Source: Chroococcidiopsis sp. CCMEE 29 (GTDB taxonomy: Bacteria > Cyanobacteriota > Cyanobacteriia > Cyanobacteriales > Chroococcidiopsidaceae). From it: a stretch of 64,000 bases of DNA. The stretch is from contig NZ_CP083761.1 in assembly GCF_023558375.1 (NCBI RefSeq), forward strand, positions 4,543,001 to 4,607,000, in the 5' to 3' direction. A model generated the notes under the pieces. The model was not told where the DNA came from. It made no database searches and saw nothing but the letters and a program-made list of their open reading frames with translations. Of this stretch, positions 19,346 to 28,573 are shown piece after piece. Both the position numbers and the translations under genes were made by a program. Position 1 is the first letter of the stretch. The number at the start of each line of letters is the position of its first letter.

Positions 19346-20077
19346 CTAGTAAGCGCCTTTACTTGTAACAACGATTTGGATAGTTCGCCAGATAATACGC
19401 AGATCTAGCAATAAAGACCAATGTTCGATGTAGTGAATATCTAAGTGCAGCATATGGTCAAAGGCTACCTCACTGCGTCCGCTCACTTGCCACAATCCAG
19501 TCACACCTGGCATCACTGTCAAACGCTTAGCGAAGACATCTGGATTTGCTTTGCTTGCCAAGTCAGAATCTCGTAATTGCAGGGGACGCGGACCTACCAA
19601 ACTCATGTGACCTTGCAACACGTTGAATAGTTGTGGCAACTCATCTAAACTTGTGCGTCGCAGAAATTTGCCGATACGTGTCACTCGTGGATCTTCTTTC
19701 ATCTTGAAGAGTACTCCCCCTTCTGACTCGTTGAGCTGCTCTAACTCCTGAAGACGCTTCTCCGCGTTTACCTCCATAGTCCGGAATTTCCACACTATAA
19801 AAGGTTTCCCGCCGCGGCCTAGCCTTGGCTGGCAAAAGAAGATAGGTCCTTGCGAATCTAGGCGGATGAGCAGGGCAATTCCTAGCATTAGCGGACTGAG
19901 GAAAAGTAATCCTAACCCAGCCCCTATAAAGTCAATAACTCGTTTGCCGATCAATTGAGCTGTATAGCTCCACGACTCGCGCACTTCTAGGACTGGTGCT
20001 TTATCCCAGACTGCACTGCTGAAGATTCCTAGACGTTTGTGCGTAGACATAAGCAGAGGGTTACTGAAGCTATTCAT
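19346..20077 (-). CDS. Undecaprenyl-phosphate sugar phosphotransferase (priming enzyme, HepC/WcaJ-like)
   Basis: Initiates repeat-unit assembly by moving a sugar 1-phosphate from its nucleotide carrier onto undecaprenyl phosphate at the inner membrane. The short 243-residue form has only one TM (RVIDFIGAGLGLLFLSPLML region) before the catalytic domain. Conserved blocks are WKFRTM, SLDELPQLFNVLQGHMSLVG with PRP, and PGVTGLWQVSGR; the Asp-Glu pair in DELPQ is catalytic in the family. It stands directly before the HepA-like exporter with only a GMC-gene relic between, the order I remember for hepC-hepA in Nostoc. The sugar (glucose or galactose type) cannot be told. Confidence 0.92.
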   Translation of the reverse strand: MNSFSNPLLMSTHKRLGIFSSAVWDKAPVLEVRESWSYTAQLIGKRVIDFIGAGLGLLFLSPLMLGIALLIRLDSQGPIFFCQPRLGRGGKPFIVWKFRTMEVNAEKRLQELEQLNESEGGVLFKMKEDPRVTRIGKFLRRTSLDELPQLFNVLQGHMSLVGPRPLQLRDSDLASKANPDVFAKRLTVMPGVTGLWQVSGRSEVAFDHMLHLDIHYIEHWSLLLDLRIIWRTIQIVVTSKGAY

Positions 20078-20130
20078 CAGAGCAATTAGTTTAGGAAATC
20101 CTAGAGATAGCTGTAGGATAGAAAAAAGCT

Positions 20131-20400
20131 TTAAACGTATAAAGGCTTACCATTGGCCGTGGTTAGTGCATCTGATGCCATAGCTTTTTTCACGTGACCT
20201 GCTAGCCAAATTGCTAGAGAAACAATGGTCAGAGTAGGATTAGCGGCAACTCCTGTAGGAAAAATGGAACTGCCTGCTATGAACAAATTGGAAACACTAT
20301 GAACTCGGCAATTTTCATCGACAACGCCATGCTTAGATCAATATGCATGCGTGTTGTTCCCATATGATGGTTCCCGCCATTGCACTTTGGCTTAGTACGT
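20131..20400 (-). pseudogene. 3' relic of a GMC-type oxidoreductase
   Basis: Only the C-terminal ~85 residues remain: GNHHMGTTRMHID in one frame and, after a one-base shift near 20330-20340, KHGVVDENCRVHSV, then SNLFIAGSSIFPTG and NPTLTIVSLAIWLAGH, ending at a TAA (20131-20133). The same segments occur in the intact GMC gene at 31909-33615, but with clear divergence, so this is a relic of a paralogue and not a fresh copy. The GMC N-terminal FAD domain is entirely missing. Confidence 0.8.
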
Positions 20401-20476
20401 CCATCTAGTTCAGCCCATGACTGAAACTAGACCTAGCTCAAAGCTCAAATTGAGTCGGTGCGCGATTGAAATAGGC

Positions 20477-22387
20477 TTAGCTTGCTTTACTTGCTTCATG
20501 CTGCATCTGGTGATAATTCCAGAGCTTACCGCGCTGTTGGAGCAACTCTTGATACTCTCCCTGCTCCACAATTCGCCCCTGCTCAAGCACTACCACCTTA
20601 TCTGCTCGGATAATGGTAGAAAGTCGATGTGCGATCGCAATTACGGTTCGGCCTACAGAAAGCTTTTCTAATGACTCCTGAATTAACCGCTCAGACACAG
20701 AGTCCAGCGCACTTGTTGCCTCATCCAGAATCAAAATGTCGGGGTCACGTAGCAAGGCACGCGCGATCGCAATCCGCTGACGTTGCCCTCCAGATAACCG
20801 GACTCCTCGGTCTCCCAGTTGGGTGTCAAACCCCTCAGGTAGCTCTTGGATAAATTCCAGTGCATTGGCAAGTCGAGCCGCCTCCCAAATTGCAGCTTCA
20901 TCCGCCTCCTCTAGAGCATATGCAATATTGTTGCGGACAGAAGTGTTGAAAATAAACGTATCTTGACTGACGACAGCCAGCTTGCGGCGCAGCGTGTTGA
21001 TCTCAAACTCTCGCAGATCAACTCCATCAATCAGAATCTTACCTTGGGTTGGATCGTAAAATCGTGGGATTAGATCTGCTAACGTTGTTTTACCGGCACC
21101 GGAAGCTCCGATTAACGCCGTCATCTGTCCCCGGTTGATGGTTAGTGTAATGTTATGCAACACCGGCTCATGCAGGTCGTAACCAAAATCTACAGACACA
21201 AAGTCAATGGCTCGCTGCAATCCCGAAAACTGGACTTTACCATCCTGTAAGTAAGGTTTATTGTTAGTTCGTAGCAGCTCCTTAACACTGCTCAGCGGGC
21301 CCTGAAAAGTATTGAGTTTTACTCTGGCTCCATCAAGCTGACGCCGAATTGGCATCAAACGCAATAAGACAAATAAATATGTTAGCAACGAAGCTGATTC
21401 CAACTGTCCGTTCGGAATTAGGACAGTGAAGGCTGCAATCAGCATGCCAATGAATATTAAAGCGCCCACTCCTTCCGAGAGAGGTTCTACTAATGCCTGG
21501 ATTCTTCTGGATTGTTCACAAGCTTCTAGAAGGTTAAAGTTTGCGTCATTAAATCGTCTGCGCTCAAAGTCCTGTGCGGCGAATGCTTGAACAGTACGAA
21601 TGCCATTGATGAATTCCAGCGACACTGAAGTAAACCGGCGGCTAGCCTTTGACCTTTCAAAGCTGGCCTCCCGTACCTGTCCTAGCAGCGTTGATAGCCC
21701 CACCGATAGTAAACTAAACAGCATCACTGTAATAATTGTTAGCTGCCAGGATAGCAATAACATTGATAATACATAAACTAATAGGGTAGAACCCTTGGTA
21801 ATGAAAAGAGAAACTACATTGAAAGCTGTCGTAATCTGGTTGATTTCAGTCGTAATGTTGTTGACTATATTTCCGGTACGCGTCTTCGCGAAGTATTTCA
21901 GGCTCAGCGCTTGCAACTGTTCAAAAACTCGTAAACGCAGCCGATATGCCAGAATGAACTGAGCGCTATGGCTGTAAAGCTGTCCCCAATAGGTAAACAA
22001 TAAACGTATTAAAATCGTTAGGAGAGTTAGGGCAGATATGCGATATAGCCGCTCAGTGACAGGAGCGTTGACCCCTAAAATCCAGAGATCAAACCAATCT
22101 ATCCCTGTATGAATTGGCTTGGCATTAGGATTAGTCAAACTATGTAAAAAAGTCAATATAAAACCGACCCCAAACCCCTCAAAAGCTGCCGCTAGTAACG
22201 TGAATACCAGAGCCAGAATAGCAATCCGACGAAAGTGTTTGAATTCACGTAGGATGAAATAGTTCTCTTTCCAAAACCTTGTAGCTTTCAGCAAATTGCG
22301 GATTGGCATAGAAATTTTAATAAACATAGATATTTTTGACAGTAGAACGTCACGATCATTTGTATGCCATAGCCAATTTAAGAGCAT
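20477..22387 (-). CDS. ABC exporter with fused TM and ATPase domains (HepA/MsbA-like)
   Basis: A half-transporter expected to dimerise and export lipid-linked sugar or glycolipid across the inner membrane; HepA of Nostoc has this architecture and is needed for the heterocyst polysaccharide layer. TM helices occupy residues ~50-350. The nucleotide-binding domain holds Walker A GASGAGKTT, the Q-loop VVSQDTF, signature LSGGQRQRIAIARAL, Walker B ILILDEATSALD and the switch His in AIAHRLSTI. The first Met gives a 26-residue leader before MPIRNLL (22309), a possible alternative start. It may export material made by the surrounding transferases. Confidence 0.9.
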   Translation of the reverse strand: MLLNWLWHTNDRDVLLSKISMFIKISMPIRNLLKATRFWKENYFILREFKHFRRIAILALVFTLLAAAFEGFGVGFILTFLHSLTNPNAKPIHTGIDWFDLWILGVNAPVTERLYRISALTLLTILIRLLFTYWGQLYSHSAQFILAYRLRLRVFEQLQALSLKYFAKTRTGNIVNNITTEINQITTAFNVVSLFITKGSTLLVYVLSMLLLSWQLTIITVMLFSLLSVGLSTLLGQVREASFERSKASRRFTSVSLEFINGIRTVQAFAAQDFERRRFNDANFNLLEACEQSRRIQALVEPLSEGVGALIFIGMLIAAFTVLIPNGQLESASLLTYLFVLLRLMPIRRQLDGARVKLNTFQGPLSSVKELLRTNNKPYLQDGKVQFSGLQRAIDFVSVDFGYDLHEPVLHNITLTINRGQMTALIGASGAGKTTLADLIPRFYDPTQGKILIDGVDLREFEINTLRRKLAVVSQDTFIFNTSVRNNIAYALEEADEAAIWEAARLANALEFIQELPEGFDTQLGDRGVRLSGGQRQRIAIARALLRDPDILILDEATSALDSVSERLIQESLEKLSVGRTVIAIAHRLSTIIRADKVVVLEQGRIVEQGEYQELLQQRGKLWNYHQMQHEASKAS

Positions 22388-22450
22388 CTCTTTGGCTAGA
22401 CACGAGTGCTCTTTTAGAAGTACAGTCGAGATACTTCGTAAAAACAGAAA

Positions 22451-23287
22451 TTAAGCCAGAAGGGTGAGTCCTCCAGCCATTTGCCAATTTTTAAAGTGAT
22501 AAAAGAAGGCTCTACATTTGCTCATAACCTCAACAGGGATAAGGGGCTGAGAGTCAGGGCTCAGGGAATCCCCAGCAATAAATCTAAGGATTTTGATACT
22601 GACACCATGGGCGTTGCACTGCCTGTCTCCACACAAATCTTTGGCAGGTTTCAAAATTTCTAGGCGATTGATTGCTAACCCAACATGGTCAGCGACGAGT
22701 TTCAGCAGCTGAGCATCATCCCTAGTGAATTGGCGGCGACGAAACGTACCGACGTGGAAGACCCCAATGACTTGGTCTTGGACTAGCAGTGGCACACCAA
22801 GCATCGACTGGAGTTCCTTATTACGGAGAATTGGACTTACAACCTCCACCATCGACAGGTCGTTTACAATCGTCGGCTCACAGCTAGCTGCGATGCAACC
22901 GGCAAAGCCGCGTCCGACCGGAATTCTAATTCCTTCTGTAATTTCCTCTTCAAGCCCAATGGTGGCGCACACAGCCAATTGCTCTCCGTCCTTAGTTGGT
23001 AGCAGAACCGCGACTGTGTCGACTTTCATGACTTGGTGAATGCAGGCGAGCAGTTGGTGGAGCAAGTTTTGTAGAACCGAAGCTGATACAGTATCCGTGA
23101 GGGCAAGCTGCTGGTGGAGCAGATCAGCGATCTCTTCAACCTCGGCGTGGATTAGCTCTGCGGTCTCCTCAACCTCGGCAAGAGCCTCACTAAGCGAAAT
23201 GGGGAGGTGGTTGTCGTCTTTGTAAATGTAATCTTTTTCTTTCCACCTAGACCCCTGCGAAGAAGATAGACGAGCTTCAGTATTCAT
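22451..23287 (-). CDS. GAF-domain protein
   Basis: A putative sensory or regulatory protein. Residues ~65-210 form a GAF domain (VDTVAVLLPTKDGEQL, then GRGFAGCIAAS, LGVPLLVQDQVIGVFHVGT and FTRDDAQLLKLVADHVGLAI), a small-molecule or cyclic-nucleotide binding fold. Before it is a short Glu-rich helix (residues ~35-60), and after it about 60 residues that I do not recognise. No output domain such as a kinase or cyclase is attached. Position inside the EPS locus suggests a role in regulating it, but this is only inferred from context. Confidence 0.8.
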   Translation of the reverse strand: MNTEARLSSSQGSRWKEKDYIYKDDNHLPISLSEALAEVEETAELIHAEVEEIADLLHQQLALTDTVSASVLQNLLHQLLACIHQVMKVDTVAVLLPTKDGEQLAVCATIGLEEEITEGIRIPVGRGFAGCIAASCEPTIVNDLSMVEVVSPILRNKELQSMLGVPLLVQDQVIGVFHVGTFRRRQFTRDDAQLLKLVADHVGLAINRLEILKPAKDLCGDRQCNAHGVSIKILRFIAGDSLSPDSQPLIPVEVMSKCRAFFYHFKNWQMAGGLTLLA

Positions 23288-23352
23288 AATGCTGCGTACC
23301 TCTTGAAGTAAATGATAATAGTACCTAGCATCCAGGCAAAGTCAAAAAAATG

Positions 23353-25248
23353 CTAGAACTCCTCCCGCACTGATAACAACGAGCGAAGCCAGTTACGCGA
23401 TCGCAATCCTCGTCGCAGTCGGGTGATGTTGTAGATAATGGTGCGTGGACTCTGAAGCTCGACCGGGGTATCAGGGATGGACGGTGGTTTACTCCAGATG
23501 TCCTGCCACGCACCCTCGCCCGCCAAGCCCAGCACTGCACAGACGAGCCAATGTTCACCTGGCTTGTGCTTGCTGACAAGCGTGGGCAGCACTGTACGCG
23601 GATGCAGCAAATTAGTATTTGGATCTGTGCGTACGACTGTCCCTTGGCGATCGCCCCGCAGATCGCGGATGCCACTCCAGCCGGTCGAGTACATGGCGAT
23701 CGCGAAGCCGTCACCTTTTTGGAACATGGAGTTTTCGCTACGAACTGATGTGTCTGGTCGCCCTAGTGCGAAGCCACCTTCAGCACTTTGGAGCGATCGA
23801 GCAGTGCGGAGGCGATGCACGCGCACATGCCACGGTAGACGGGGCAGCAGCCACGTTTCAACTTCAACATCGGACCACGGCTGCCAGCGCGATCGCAGCA
23901 CGTCGCCCTCTAAGGCTGCCTCCAGCAGCGCTTCGCGCACTCGGTAATGCGTGCCATCATCGGTGAGCGCCAGCATACTGTCGTATGCACCCTGGATCAG
24001 ACCGTCCCGACTACTCGGGACGCTGAAGCCGAATACCGTCGAGTAGGCAAATTTGGTATATTTTTCTGCCCTGTGCCGCATTTGGGGTTCATGGTGCTGA
24101 CCACTGCTAAGTGCAAAAACATGGCTACTAGTGGCATCACGACAGACGATCATGCCAGCGTGAGGTTGAACATGCGTGGGCGGCAGCTCTGGGAGCGGGA
24201 CCTCATCAGCCTGCCAGAATGGGTGCGTCTCGGGCAGTGCGAGCGGCAAAAAAAACTTTAGCGCCCAGTACGGCGAGCCAGGAGCGTTGTAGGCTTCAGA
24301 CATATTCAAGTTTGGATATGTATAGCCAATTGAGAGGATGCCGTCGTGATAGGCAATTGGTCGCAGCGCCCACCAGCGCAGATGTCGCAGCGCCAGACCT
24401 TTCACCACTCCCCACGGCAGCGCTTCAACGTCGGCGAAGGCCAGCGCACCCCATAACGCGCCTTGGGCAAAGCGATAGGTTAGACTGCGACCAAACGGAA
24501 GCGCAGCGCCATCTGCAGCGAACCAGTGCATGAAGTCCGGGGCGAACGCTGCTGCCCGCTGGTGTAGCAACTGGACGCGTTCTGAATCATCTGCCGCAAG
24601 CTTGGCATAGACTAGCCCATAAAAATGCAGGGCGAATGCCACGTAGTAGTCACGCTGCTTGGTTAAACCGTCGGAGTACCAGCCGTCACCAAGATAGAAG
24701 GCGTCGAGGCGGTTGAGGTCCGCCTGCATGGCGGACGCATCGTACTCAGCGCCTACCCGCATCAACCCTAGATTGACCAAAACGCGGAAGAACAGCCAGT
24801 TATTTTCAGGCAGCTTGATCTTGTTGATCTGACGCAGCCATTGCCCAAGGTTGGTTTTGTCGCGCGAGTTGAGCGGCTCCCAAACGTGCTGTGGTATAAG
24901 CGCCAGCGCAAACCCAATCGCTGTCATTTCAACCACCGCCTGATCTTTGCCGACAGCGCCCCAGTACTCAGAATGTTGCGGGTCGCTTCCGTTGGCTAGA
25001 CCGCGGCGGTAAAGCTCCCAATCTGAGAAGCCACCACCGCCAGCCGCCAGAGGAACTAGCCCCCAAAGCGGTCGGGCAAACCCTTCTATCTCGGCGATGT
25101 AATCGGGGTACCTCGCACCAGTGTAGCCCAACTTGACTCTAGCCGCACCACGACTAAAATGTGCTTTCACCGGCATAAACAGTGTACGTACAGCGGCTTG
25201 CAGGTCGGCACGGGAGCGGAGCGGGTTATCAGCGAAAAGTGCAGACAT
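23353..25248 (-). CDS. DUF2264-domain protein, likely glycan-active
   Basis: The 631-residue product matches the DUF2264 family in its N-terminal block (NPLRSRADL, then ARYPDYIAEIEGFARPLWGL and FSDWELYRRGLANGSDP) and the (alpha/alpha)-barrel-like middle (NNWLFFRVLVNLGL). These proteins resemble polysaccharide lyases and glycoside hydrolases and often lie in polysaccharide loci; the activity here is unproven. It has no signal peptide. GC content is higher than the neighbours (38 of 60 in 24421-24480), yet GCGATCGC sites are present (e.g. 23646, 23889 regions), so it probably came from, or has long lived in, a cyanobacterium. It may trim or remodel the polymer. Confidence 0.75.
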   Translation of the reverse strand: MSALFADNPLRSRADLQAAVRTLFMPVKAHFSRGAARVKLGYTGARYPDYIAEIEGFARPLWGLVPLAAGGGGFSDWELYRRGLANGSDPQHSEYWGAVGKDQAVVEMTAIGFALALIPQHVWEPLNSRDKTNLGQWLRQINKIKLPENNWLFFRVLVNLGLMRVGAEYDASAMQADLNRLDAFYLGDGWYSDGLTKQRDYYVAFALHFYGLVYAKLAADDSERVQLLHQRAAAFAPDFMHWFAADGAALPFGRSLTYRFAQGALWGALAFADVEALPWGVVKGLALRHLRWWALRPIAYHDGILSIGYTYPNLNMSEAYNAPGSPYWALKFFLPLALPETHPFWQADEVPLPELPPTHVQPHAGMIVCRDATSSHVFALSSGQHHEPQMRHRAEKYTKFAYSTVFGFSVPSSRDGLIQGAYDSMLALTDDGTHYRVREALLEAALEGDVLRSRWQPWSDVEVETWLLPRLPWHVRVHRLRTARSLQSAEGGFALGRPDTSVRSENSMFQKGDGFAIAMYSTGWSGIRDLRGDRQGTVVRTDPNTNLLHPRTVLPTLVSKHKPGEHWLVCAVLGLAGEGAWQDIWSKPPSIPDTPVELQSPRTIIYNITRLRRGLRSRNWLRSLLSVREEF

Positions 25249-25311
25249 TTCAGTTGAAGCAGAGATAGGCTATTCTCCAAAGCAAAAAATTGTTCTTCTT
25301 TAGCTGAGACA

Positions 25312-26175
25312 CTAGAGTGCCAAAACGCGATACTTGATACAACCCTGTAATCGCCCTATGCGCCAGGCAAATTTCCGTACCCATCCAGGGCGATCTTCCT
25401 TGGAAAGGACTTGCGGAAAGCGCTTTAACAGACGCACCCATTTTCTCACGCCTGCCTTGCCTGAAAGTTTGGGCATACCTAGTGGTCTGTATTTCTTATA
25501 CAAGAGGACATTGTACTCGCCCCAAAGGCGACCTTGGTGGTAGAGACCTCCTATCGTATCGCGCAAACGGTAGTGAACCACTGCGTCTGGCACGAAGTGG
25601 AGTTTTGTGCCTGCCAGTTGGATTCTCCAGCAATAGTCGGTGTCTTCGAGTTGCTGCATAGTTTCGTCGAATCCACCGATAGCTTCATGGATTACACGTC
25701 TAACACCAAGATTACTGGCGGAAGCGTGTGGCAGGAAAGGAGGATAGTTATATTCTTGAAGTCCATCTAGCTGAGAGAGCGTACGATACTTAAGTGTCCA
25801 AGGTTCATTCAGCTTGTTGTACTCACGTTTGCCAGCAACGAAGTCATACTTGCAGAGCGCCTCACCCATCGCCTCCAGCCATCCAAGGGCTACCTCGTCG
25901 TCGGCATCACAAAATAGCAGTGCGTCACCAGTAGCAGATAATGCGCCAACATTCCTAGCGTGTGCTGCTCCTCCCTGGTCCGATGAATCGATAATACGTA
26001 AATTAGGTAATTTCTCCTGATATTGCTCTACGATTGCTACTGTCTCATCTGTTGAAGCATTGTCGGAAACAATAACCTCCCAGGGTTTGGACCAGTGCTG
26101 GTTCGCAAGTGCCTCAAGTTGAACGGCGATAGTGTTAGCTGCATTGAAACAGGGGATAATAACGCTTAGCTTCAT
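25312..26175 (-). CDS. Family-2 glycosyltransferase
   Basis: An inverting GT-A enzyme predicted to add one sugar to the lipid-linked repeat at the cytoplasmic face. LSVIIPCFNAANTI is the first strand, SDNASTDET the nucleotide-binding turn (~residues 36-44), FCDADDE the DxD-type metal site (~88-94), and LEDTDYCWRI (~172-181) the usual ED catalytic-base region. The 287-residue length is normal for the group. A run of basic residues follows the catalytic domain and may contact the membrane. Donor and acceptor are unknown. Confidence 0.88.
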   Translation of the reverse strand: MKLSVIIPCFNAANTIAVQLEALANQHWSKPWEVIVSDNASTDETVAIVEQYQEKLPNLRIIDSSDQGGAAHARNVGALSATGDALLFCDADDEVALGWLEAMGEALCKYDFVAGKREYNKLNEPWTLKYRTLSQLDGLQEYNYPPFLPHASASNLGVRRVIHEAIGGFDETMQQLEDTDYCWRIQLAGTKLHFVPDAVVHYRLRDTIGGLYHQGRLWGEYNVLLYKKYRPLGMPKLSGKAGVRKWVRLLKRFPQVLSKEDRPGWVRKFAWRIGRLQGCIKYRVLAL

Positions 26176-26376
26176 GCATCCTCTTCAATAAAATCTGCAG
26201 CAGTTACAACATAGACTAGTATGCTGTAATTGATGCAGCTCGTGAACCCAGATCTGCTCATTTTTTAGTACTCGGTACCTCTTGAAACTTTCCCAATTCT
26301 TGTTGGGTATGGACGTACTAGGTTAATGAGTTGATTGTTCATTATGAAGACTACATTAGGCTCTTGTCTTACAACC

Positions 26377-27411
26377 TCAACGTTGCAATCTAGCCGAAAA
26401 GGCTAACCCTTTCGCCATTTTAATACGATAGCGAATTTTTTGAAAAAGCTTCAGAATAATTTTCAACCTTTTTGTTAGCTGTATTGTGGCTCTAAGGATT
26501 ATTTCAGCAATCAGAAAACCAGAAATCCTTTGGATCAGATTGTAGGCTGCTGAGCCTTCAACCTTAAACTCCGGACATAGAAATAAAATCTTTCTCAATA
26601 CCCAGACGTATCGTGAATAATCAAGATATTTATAGTACCTTGACTTTAACAAATATCCTTGAGCTAACGCCTGTCGATAACGATTCGAAAGCTTATCCAA
26701 CTGGACTAGTTTGACCTCTGCCTTTTCCATTACCAAAAAGTGACTTTCCAGCAAAAGTCTTTTGTTGGACGAGGAAACTGTTGTATTACCGTGTTTTCTA
26801 TAGAATGAATCGCAGCCTGGCTGGTGCACAACTTTTGGATCGTTCATGACTACCGATATAAAAAAATCTCTATCCTGTGCGCCTTTCAAACTCTCATCCC
26901 ATCCACTACAATTGTCTACCGCAGCTCTTGTAAAAAGTAGAGCGACAGGAGCTACCCACCAGTGATCTGACAGTAATGACTCAAGAATATCTTCTTTTGG
27001 TCCGCTGGAAAACTCTCTGGCTTCTAGAAAGCTTGTTCCATCAGGCAAGTGCCGTTTATACTTCCAATCACCATAAACAACATCTGCTCCGGTTTTCTCT
27101 AGAAAAAGAACTTGCTTTTCTATTTTTTCAGGCAACATATAGTCGTCAGCATCTAGATACTGAATATATTCACCTTGCGACAAAGCAAAACCTCTATTTC
27201 TAGCACGGTTCCCTCCTCTATTGGGTCCAGTTTCCCAAATAATTTTATCCTCATAACTTTTTATAATTTCCAAGCAATTATCAGTAGAGCCATCGTCAAT
27301 TACAATTATTTCAATCCTGGGATAAGTCTGTTGAAGACAGCTATCGATTGCCTCTCTTAGCCACCTTGCCGCATTGAAACAAGGTATTATTACAGATACA
27401 AGCTTTTCCAT
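26377..27411 (-). CDS. Family-2 glycosyltransferase
   Basis: A second GT2 enzyme, unlike the preceding one outside the core. It has VSVIIPCFNAARWL, the turn DDGSTDNC (~39-46), YLDADDYMLPEK (~89-100) with the DxD-type site, and GAQDRDFFISV (~180-190) with the probable catalytic Asp. The ~150 residues after the catalytic domain are helical and basic, ending in KKL/KIR-rich segments that could bind membrane. The gene is separated by a 200-bp spacer, without recognised content, from the previous GT2. Confidence 0.88.
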   Translation of the reverse strand: MEKLVSVIIPCFNAARWLREAIDSCLQQTYPRIEIIVIDDGSTDNCLEIIKSYEDKIIWETGPNRGGNRARNRGFALSQGEYIQYLDADDYMLPEKIEKQVLFLEKTGADVVYGDWKYKRHLPDGTSFLEAREFSSGPKEDILESLLSDHWWVAPVALLFTRAAVDNCSGWDESLKGAQDRDFFISVVMNDPKVVHQPGCDSFYRKHGNTTVSSSNKRLLLESHFLVMEKAEVKLVQLDKLSNRYRQALAQGYLLKSRYYKYLDYSRYVWVLRKILFLCPEFKVEGSAAYNLIQRISGFLIAEIILRATIQLTKRLKIILKLFQKIRYRIKMAKGLAFSARLQR

Positions 27412-27464
27412 TTACTTGTTTTCCTCCAGAGCAGTATTTGGCTCAAAGGTGGGTAGAAGCAGAA

Positions 27465-28466
27465 TCAAGATCGCCAACGAGCTAACCGCCACGGCAGAAA
27501 ACGTCGAGCTGGCAGTCGAGGCAAGCCAGATGGTGATTTAGTCTGTTGGTTGCTAGTAACCTTAAGGATTGCATCATGCCAAAAGTTAGCGATCTTGCGG
27601 TAGCCTTGTGCATTCGGGTGAAAGCCATTATCCAAATCTAGCGACAGCGTCGCTGTCAAGTCATTTACTGTCAGACTTCTCATGTCAACAAAACTAACTT
27701 TTTTGCCTTGGGCAACCTTGGAGTCTACAATGCTAGGTATTGCTGCATTGAAATATATTGCCCGGAGAACTGGGAGCACGCGCTTGCCATCTGGATGAAT
27801 AGGTGGGATTGAGGCAATCAGTAGCCGCGTCTTCGGTGAATGAGCCACAATTTGGTCAATCAAAGCGCTGAGTTCGTCGATCATTGTCTTGATAGAGTTT
27901 TTCTTCGTATCGTTCGTACCGATCATCAACAGGATGAGATCCGGCTGATAGATATACAACCATTCGTTAACTGAGGCAGCAATCTGCCCGATTGTCCACC
28001 GACAATGACCTTCATGTGCTTTATTGCCAAGGCTATCAGGTCCACTGGACTGGGAACCAACAAACTCTACTTTCAACCCATCAGCCAAAAATTTGTGCCA
28101 AAGGTCGGTGCGGTATCCCCCGCTATCTCTATCGTTAGTTCCAATGACTCCGTAAGTAATTGAGTCACCTAGAGGCATAATTTTTAGCGGCGGGTTGTAC
28201 TCAGGGAGAAAAGCGAAGTTTTCTTCCAAATCGGCGTTAACACTACTAGCTATCTCAACCTCAGCAGCGCTATTGAAAAGATAACCGTCCTCTTGGTTAG
28301 TAAAGGCGTTTTGACCTCCAAAACCGATAGTGTTTTCCAGCCCATTTCTTGGGGTTATACCAGCAATAGTAACCCTAATGATATGGCTGTAATAAAGGAA
28401 AAAGATAAATTTTGTGAAAGATGAATGCTGATGTCGTCTCAGTAGGCGCAAAATTCTTTGCCGCAT
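27465..28466 (-). CDS. SGNH/GDSL hydrolase (esterase or deacetylase-like)
   Basis: A predicted esterase acting on acyl groups of the polysaccharide. The N-terminal ~45 residues are basic then hydrophobic (FTKFIFFLYYSHIIRVTIAG) and look like a membrane anchor or signal. The catalytic domain has block I PLGDSITYG (nucleophile Ser), a Gly in the GGYR region, block III IGTND (Asn) and block V DNGFHPNAQGY (Asp and His). It is a close paralogue of the SGNH domain inside the RTX protein at 45585-47339: both share KIMPLGDSITYG, EFVGSQSxGP and LLxASIPPIxPDG. It could remove O-acetyl groups that the LbH acetyltransferase adds. Confidence 0.88.
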   Translation of the reverse strand: MRQRILRLLRRHQHSSFTKFIFFLYYSHIIRVTIAGITPRNGLENTIGFGGQNAFTNQEDGYLFNSAAEVEIASSVNADLEENFAFLPEYNPPLKIMPLGDSITYGVIGTNDRDSGGYRTDLWHKFLADGLKVEFVGSQSSGPDSLGNKAHEGHCRWTIGQIAASVNEWLYIYQPDLILLMIGTNDTKKNSIKTMIDELSALIDQIVAHSPKTRLLIASIPPIHPDGKRVLPVLRAIYFNAAIPSIVDSKVAQGKKVSFVDMRSLTVNDLTATLSLDLDNGFHPNAQGYRKIANFWHDAILKVTSNQQTKSPSGLPRLPARRFLPWRLARWRS

Positions 28467-28573
28467 TTGTTATTAGTGTCAAATACTTGCCTTTAGATTC
28501 AGAGCAGTCTTCTTTTATAAGTACAGAACACATAAGAACTCCCTCTTGGCCTGGCAGGAGAAGTTTAGTTTAT

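Noticed and set aside
23477-24533. Multiple plus-strand frames opposite the DUF2264 gene
   Set aside because: Same GC effect; Arg/Ser/Ala-rich chance peptides.
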